A stretch of 64,000 nucleotides of DNA from Bacteroides fluxus YIT 12057 (GTDB lineage Bacteria > Bacteroidota > Bacteroidia > Bacteroidales > Bacteroidaceae): assembly GCF_000195635.1 (NCBI RefSeq), contig NZ_GL882614.1, forward strand, positions 182,843 to 246,842, read 5' to 3'. Positions 59,973-64,000 of this stretch are shown one piece after another. The notes below the pieces were generated by a model. The model did no database searches and had not been told where the DNA came from. It saw only the letters and a program-made list of their open reading frames with translations. How positions within the stretch are numbered: position 1 is the stretch's first letter; each line of letters starts with the position of its first letter. Both the position numbers and the translations under genes were made by a program.

Positions 59973-62900
59973 TTAGAAATTAAGAGTCAATCCCAGTTGA
60001 GCTGTAAACGGACGTGGATATAAGTTGTTATCTATACCACCGAATACTTCCGGATCAATACCTTTATAGTTAGTAATGGTAAACACATTGGTCACAGCAC
60101 CATAGATACGTCCACCAAGCTTAGAGCCAAACAAACCATCAAAACTATAGCCCAATGTAATGTTGTCACATTTCAGGAAAGTTGCGTTCTGCACAAAATA
60201 ATCAGACAAAACATTATCGTTAGTCTGCCATCCTTTTTCAATGGACATAGTAGGAACATTACTTAAGAAACCTAAACGATAGAGATACCCTTTGTTTACG
60301 TTACTTGAGCCAGCCTCCAAGTCATTGTACACGTAATTGTTGAAGTTGGCACGCAAAGAAAAACCGAAATCCCAATTCTTCCATATAAGTTTGGAAGACA
60401 AGCCTGCCGTCCAAGGAGCTGCCGGGCTTTTATAGAAATATTTATCATCCTGATTAATGATGCCGTCACCATTACGGTCAACGTACGCACCTTCAATCGG
60501 CTTACCGGCTTTATCATATACCTGTTGGAATACATAGAATGAACTAGCCGGATGACCTACCGAGTGAGCCTGACAATTACCTCCTGTACCGGCAGAGATG
60601 CCTCCTGTTGGAACAAAATAGCCTTCTTCACCTATCAACTCTGTAATTTCATTATCATTATAAGTTGCATTTGCCGTAATCTCCCAAGAGAGATCTTTCG
60701 TCTGGATAGGACGATAAGTCAAAGCGATTTCAACACCCGTATTCTTCAAAGAACCGATATTAGAAGTAACTTGATTACGGAAATTAGAACCGGCCGATAC
60801 ATATACGGTATTCAGCAAATCTGTAGTCTTACGATAATAATAATCCACACTACCACTTAAACGGCCATTCCAAAAGCCGAAATCAATACCCGCATTATAA
60901 GTCGTTGTTGTCTCCCAAGTAAGGTTCTCATTATAAGCATCCGGACGATATAGAATACCATCACCAAGGATTGGATAAGAGCTACCGTTACCAGTACTTA
61001 CATTATAAGAAGCAAAATAATTATAATCTCCAATACCTTCCTGCTGACCAGTCTGACCATATCCTAATCGGAGTTTTAAATCAGAAAGAACATCTACGTC
61101 CTTCAAGAAAGCTTCTTCTTTCAGTCTCCAGCCAAATGCGAAAGACGGGAAAAGTGCCCAATGATCCTTAAAACGGGAAGAACCGTCATAACGTACAGTT
61201 GCCGTCAACATATAGCGGTCAAGCAAAGTATAGTTGGCACGTCCAAAGAATGAAACCAAATAATTTTCACTTTTCCATACCTTAGCATCACGCTGATATT
61301 TTTCACCCGGTTTTTCTGTATTGGAGCTTTGATAAAGTCCCCAGCCGTCCTTTTCGCCTCTATGATAAAAATGCTGCCACTCATAACCACCCATGATATC
61401 AAAATGGTGAGCATCATTAAAATCTTTATTATATTGGGCATAAGCATTAAGCATCTTGTTGTACTTAAATATTTTTTCCCAACCATCCCAACCATAATAG
61501 TTGTTTGAAACTGAATATGGAGAAATAAGCGTAGTCTGCTTACCTGTTGAGAAATCACCGCCAACATTCATATGCAAACGTAAATCCTCCAATCCATGTA
61601 CTTTATAATCCAGTTCAACATTTCCAATAAACGATTTGGAATTGGCCGTATCATCCTTCAAATCCAATAAAGAAACCGGATTCTTTGTAGCATTACGGTT
61701 AGAAGTATAAGGCCAAGTGGGGTCATTCAAGGCAGAGCCATCTGATACCCACTGACTATATCCACCAAAATAATTGTTCAAAATATCTGTAGCACCATGT
61801 ACAGAGAAAGTAGGAATCATGTAAACAGCTGCACCAATGGCACCACCGTCCGCATAACGGTTATTGGCAATCATCCCCTTTGCATTCAAGTTAACGGTCA
61901 AATGGTCGTCAAAGAACTTTGGTGACACATTAATAGAAGCTGTATAACGTTCAAAATTAGATGTTTTCAAAATACCGTCTTGGTTTGTATAACCTAATGA
62001 CACGCGATAAGGCATATTTTTCAAACCACCCGATATCGTAATATTATGATCATGGCTGATAGCAGTACGATAAATCTCATCTTGCCAATCAGTATTGTTA
62101 TAACGATAAGTTCCATCTTCAAGCTGCTTGGCATTTGTCAAGCCTATCACATTGTTGTTTTTATCGGTAACCACACCCGCCATCAAATTCCAGGCATCAC
62201 TACCAATACCGTACATTTCTTCAACAAATTCGCCAAACTCTTGTCCGCTCAACACATCAATCGTTTTTTTCTTGGTGCTGACAGATACATTACCATTATA
62301 AGTAATAGTAGGTTTAGCTCCACTACGTCCCTTCTTAGTAGTAATAATGATAACACCATTAGAACCACGAGAACCATAAATGGCTGTAGCTGAGGCATCC
62401 TTCAATACCGTAAACGTTTCAATGTCGGCAGGATTAACCATTGACAAAGGATTGGCAAGACCTTTTACACCTTGATTATCCATTGCCAAACCATCAATTA
62501 CCACCAAAGGATCATTGCTTGCATTCAGAGATGAACCACCACGAACACGAATAGTTGCACCGCCACCAGGTGTACCGCCACCACTTGTAACGCTTACACC
62601 GGCAATCTTACCTTGCATCATGTCTTGTGCATTCGTCACCAAACCTTTGTTCATTTCATCCGGCTTGATTGCCGTAACAGAACCAGTCAAGTCGTTTTTT
62701 TTAGCCACACCATAACCAATAACGACCACTTCATCCAACATTTCTGTATCTTCCTGTAAAGTAATGGCAACATTAGGGGCAGCAGCAACCTCCTGCGTCT
62801 TATAGCCAATGAAAGACACTACCAACGTAGAGCCTTTAGGTACATTCAATGTAAAGTTACCGTCAAGATCGGTGATTGTTCCGTTTGTAGCATTTCCTTT

Positions 62901-63050
62901 TTCTACTACACTCGCACCTATCACAGCACCTAAGGCATCTTTTACATGCCCTTTCACAGTGATGCTCTGTGCATAAGCGCCTACTGACAAGAATAGCCCT
63001 AAGATTAGGGTAAGAATCGTTCGACAGATTCTAAGATTAACTTGCTTCAT
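59973..63050 (-). CDS. susC: SusC-like TonB-dependent starch-oligosaccharide transporter
   Basis: 1025 residues. Signal peptide 1-27 (LSVGAYAQS), CarboxypepD_reg-like domain (VKGHVKDALGAVIGASVVEKG), TonB-box-like LDEVVVIGYGVAKK, plug (RGGSSLNASNDPLVVIDGLAMDN, GSRGSNGVIIITTKKG) and barrel ending YPRPFTAQLGLTLNF. With SusD it imports malto-oligosaccharides across the outer membrane; the starch assignment rests on the susE-, susF- and amylase-like neighbours rather than on residues here. Its promoter box is at 63173-63166 with an operator-like motif about 62 bases upstream. Confidence 0.93.
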   Translation of the reverse strand: MKQVNLRICRTILTLILGLFLSVGAYAQSITVKGHVKDALGAVIGASVVEKGNATNGTITDLDGNFTLNVPKGSTLVVSFIGYKTQEVAAAPNVAITLQEDTEMLDEVVVIGYGVAKKNDLTGSVTAIKPDEMNKGLVTNAQDMMQGKIAGVSVTSGGGTPGGGATIRVRGGSSLNASNDPLVVIDGLAMDNQGVKGLANPLSMVNPADIETFTVLKDASATAIYGSRGSNGVIIITTKKGRSGAKPTITYNGNVSVSTKKKTIDVLSGQEFGEFVEEMYGIGSDAWNLMAGVVTDKNNNVIGLTNAKQLEDGTYRYNNTDWQDEIYRTAISHDHNITISGGLKNMPYRVSLGYTNQDGILKTSNFERYTASINVSPKFFDDHLTVNLNAKGMIANNRYADGGAIGAAVYMIPTFSVHGATDILNNYFGGYSQWVSDGSALNDPTWPYTSNRNATKNPVSLLDLKDDTANSKSFIGNVELDYKVHGLEDLRLHMNVGGDFSTGKQTTLISPYSVSNNYYGWDGWEKIFKYNKMLNAYAQYNKDFNDAHHFDIMGGYEWQHFYHRGEKDGWGLYQSSNTEKPGEKYQRDAKVWKSENYLVSFFGRANYTLLDRYMLTATVRYDGSSRFKDHWALFPSFAFGWRLKEEAFLKDVDVLSDLKLRLGYGQTGQQEGIGDYNYFASYNVSTGNGSSYPILGDGILYRPDAYNENLTWETTTTYNAGIDFGFWNGRLSGSVDYYYRKTTDLLNTVYVSAGSNFRNQVTSNIGSLKNTGVEIALTYRPIQTKDLSWEITANATYNDNEITELIGEEGYFVPTGGISAGTGGNCQAHSVGHPASSFYVFQQVYDKAGKPIEGAYVDRNGDGIINQDDKYFYKSPAAPWTAGLSSKLIWKNWDFGFSLRANFNNYVYNDLEAGSSNVNKGYLYRLGFLSNVPTMSIEKGWQTNDNVLSDYFVQNATFLKCDNITLGYSFDGLFGSKLGGRIYGAVTNVFTITNYKGIDPEVFGGIDNNLYPRPFTAQLGLTLNF

Positions 63051-63165
63051 GCATTTAATAAATTAAAGTTAACAATATTAATTACCTATATATATTCAAG
63101 AAATAATTCTTGATTTTCACGGTATCAGCCAAGGATGTCTTTCAAGCACCTATAGCATGATGAAA

Positions 63166-63173
63166 CAAAAATA
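63166..63173 (-). promoter_or_regulatory. -7 box for the susCDEF operon
   Basis: TATTTTTG on the minus strand; start near 63159, leader about 109 bases. It lacks the C extension seen at most other boxes in this window, as does the amylase box, which would fit an activator-dependent promoter. Confidence 0.45.
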
Positions 63174-63227
63174 AAACTTATTAATTTAGCAAAATACAGG
63201 AAACATACGAAATGTGCAACTCAAACA

Positions 63228-63243
63228 ATGCAAACGATTGCAT
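63228..63243 (-). promoter_or_regulatory. LacI-type operator candidate upstream of susC
   Basis: ATGCAAACGATTGCAT with the dyad GCAANCGNTTGC. Shares 13 of 16 bases, orientation and promoter spacing with the site upstream of the amylase. Confidence 0.5.
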
Positions 63244-63472
63244 GCAATACAAGGAAAACGATGTTACACTTTAGGGAAATCCACTATTCTCCGGACAGTC
63301 TTAAACGTAAGAAAGAAGTTCATCCCACGTATGCAAACCACAGAGCACACATTTGCGGGCAATCCGGCATACATACGTGGGACGAAATAAAGAATAAAGA
63401 ATAAGAAAAACAGATAACTTATATGAAATAAAGAAAACTACAGACAAAGACAAAAAGAAATGCCTTGAAACA

Positions 63473-64000
63473 TCACTTAAAGGCATCCATTATTACAGTA
63501 GGATAACCGTCTTCGGTGAACGCTCCCAACCGGTATTGACTTGGCCTGCACTCCGGTTCCCAATAGAACACACCCTTACAGCGGTCATTTGTATTCTCAC
63601 GGCATTCCTTCAAGATGCGGGTCAACAGCTTTTTCCCTTCCTGCAAAACAGATGCAGCAGCCAACCGGCCTTTATCATCCGCACATTCCATTCCTGTTTC
63701 CACTACCATTACATCACAATCATATTTGGTACTCACTTTCTTGATATTAGCGATACAATCCTCGATTGTTTTCTCTGCCGTATATTCCTTATGTTCAAGC
63801 ATTGTCCAGTAAGGATAAAGCGACATACCTATCATATCCCACTTTCCATCATTCTTCTTCAATTCATCAAAGAACCACGTATATAAAGAGTTATCGTAGC
63901 CATTATCCAGATGAACGATGACAACAGCATTCGGAAAGACCGACTTTACCGCCTCATATCCTGTATTCCTAAAATCCGCAACTATCATCCAATACACGAT
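63473..64000 (-). CDS. GH53 endo-beta-1,4-galactanase, C-terminal part
   Basis: The gene runs off the right edge; 175 residues of the C-terminal half are seen. GH53 enzymes cut the beta-1,4-galactan chains of type I arabinogalactan in pectin. Family marks: VVIVHLDNGYDNSLYTWFFD, WDMIGMSLYPYW, the nucleophile Glu in VMVVETGME, and the closing GVFYWEPEC...LGAFTEDGYPTVIMDAF. The acid/base Glu lies outside the window. A galactanase is not an obvious partner for a starch locus, so it may belong to a separate galactan locus further right. No terminator with a T tract is seen after its stop. Confidence 0.88.
   Translation of the reverse strand: MVYWMIVADFRNTGYEAVKSVFPNAVVIVHLDNGYDNSLYTWFFDELKKNDGKWDMIGMSLYPYWTMLEHKEYTAEKTIEDCIANIKKVSTKYDCDVMVVETGMECADDKGRLAAASVLQEGKKLLTRILKECRENTNDRCKGVFYWEPECRPSQYRLGAFTEDGYPTVIMDAFK

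Larger units (their letters stand above)
63051..63472. other. Regulatory gap between the GH53 gene and susC
   Basis: No gene is supported. It contains the susC -7 box, the LacI-type motif, and an inverted repeat TCCCACGTATG (63323-63333) / CATACGTGGGA (63372-63382) lying about 90 bases after the GH53 stop. Confidence 0.6.

Noticed and set aside
63301..63486. 61-codon minus-strand frame after the GH53 gene
   Set aside because: It overlaps the GH53 end and the inverted repeat, with no signal or family feature.

Overview
The window looks like a chromosomal segment of a gut Bacteroides. Three SusC/SusD pairs are present, many lipoproteins carry acidic residues straight after the lipobox cysteine, and BACON domains occur. 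Promoter -7 boxes of the Bacteroides type (TAnnTTTG, here usually extended to TTTGC) stand before most transcription units. I cannot fix the species from sequence alone.

Layout. 1-3.2 kb: 3' part of a PepD-type dipeptidase, an EEP-family phosphodiesterase and an MscS channel. 3.4-10.5 kb is an accessory stretch: an orphan lipoprotein fusing about five BACON repeats to a SusD-like domain, behind a long structured leader; small hypothetical genes; an AlbA_2-type ATP-binding protein; an AT-hook-like protein; and three decayed gene fragments. 10.5-22.4 kb is mostly housekeeping and envelope: PAP2 phosphatase, LTA-synthase-like sulfatase-fold enzyme, fructose-6-phosphate aldolase, two beta-propeller lipoproteins, a membrane-spanning TPR/HTH regulator, a double ABC ATPase, pullulanase, ruvC and tRNA-Ala(GGC).

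22.5-30.3 kb: an orphan SusC/SusD pair whose only visible promoter lies inside a segment bounded by 17-bp inverted repeats, probably an invertible (phase-variable) promoter, then an Fsr-type MFS exporter. 30.4-37.8 kb: an operon of a zinc metalloprotease with its own SusC and SusD. 38-51.8 kb: pheS, MFS transporter, nth, pgk, a porin plus SLC13-type symporter, a TPR protein, a five-gene operon (nitroreductase, small membrane protein, Rossmann protein, kdsC, maf) and a GNAT protein. A 70-bp near-perfect palindrome sits between the metalloprotease operon and pheS.

51.9-64 kb: a starch-utilisation (Sus-like) locus, susC-susD-susE-susF, followed by a surface GH13 amylase; a type II toxin-antitoxin pair is lodged in the opposite orientation between susF and the amylase. 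The susC and amylase promoters carry the same 16-bp LacI-type motif at the same distance, so they are probably co-regulated. A GH53 endo-galactanase runs off the right edge.

Best candidates for new biology: the putative inverton upstream of susC (28.6-29.0 kb), the structured, attenuator-like leader of the BACON-SusD gene (6.1-6.35 kb), the 31-bp-arm palindrome at 38.05 kb, and the inverted repeat covering the start codon of the LTA-synthase-like gene.
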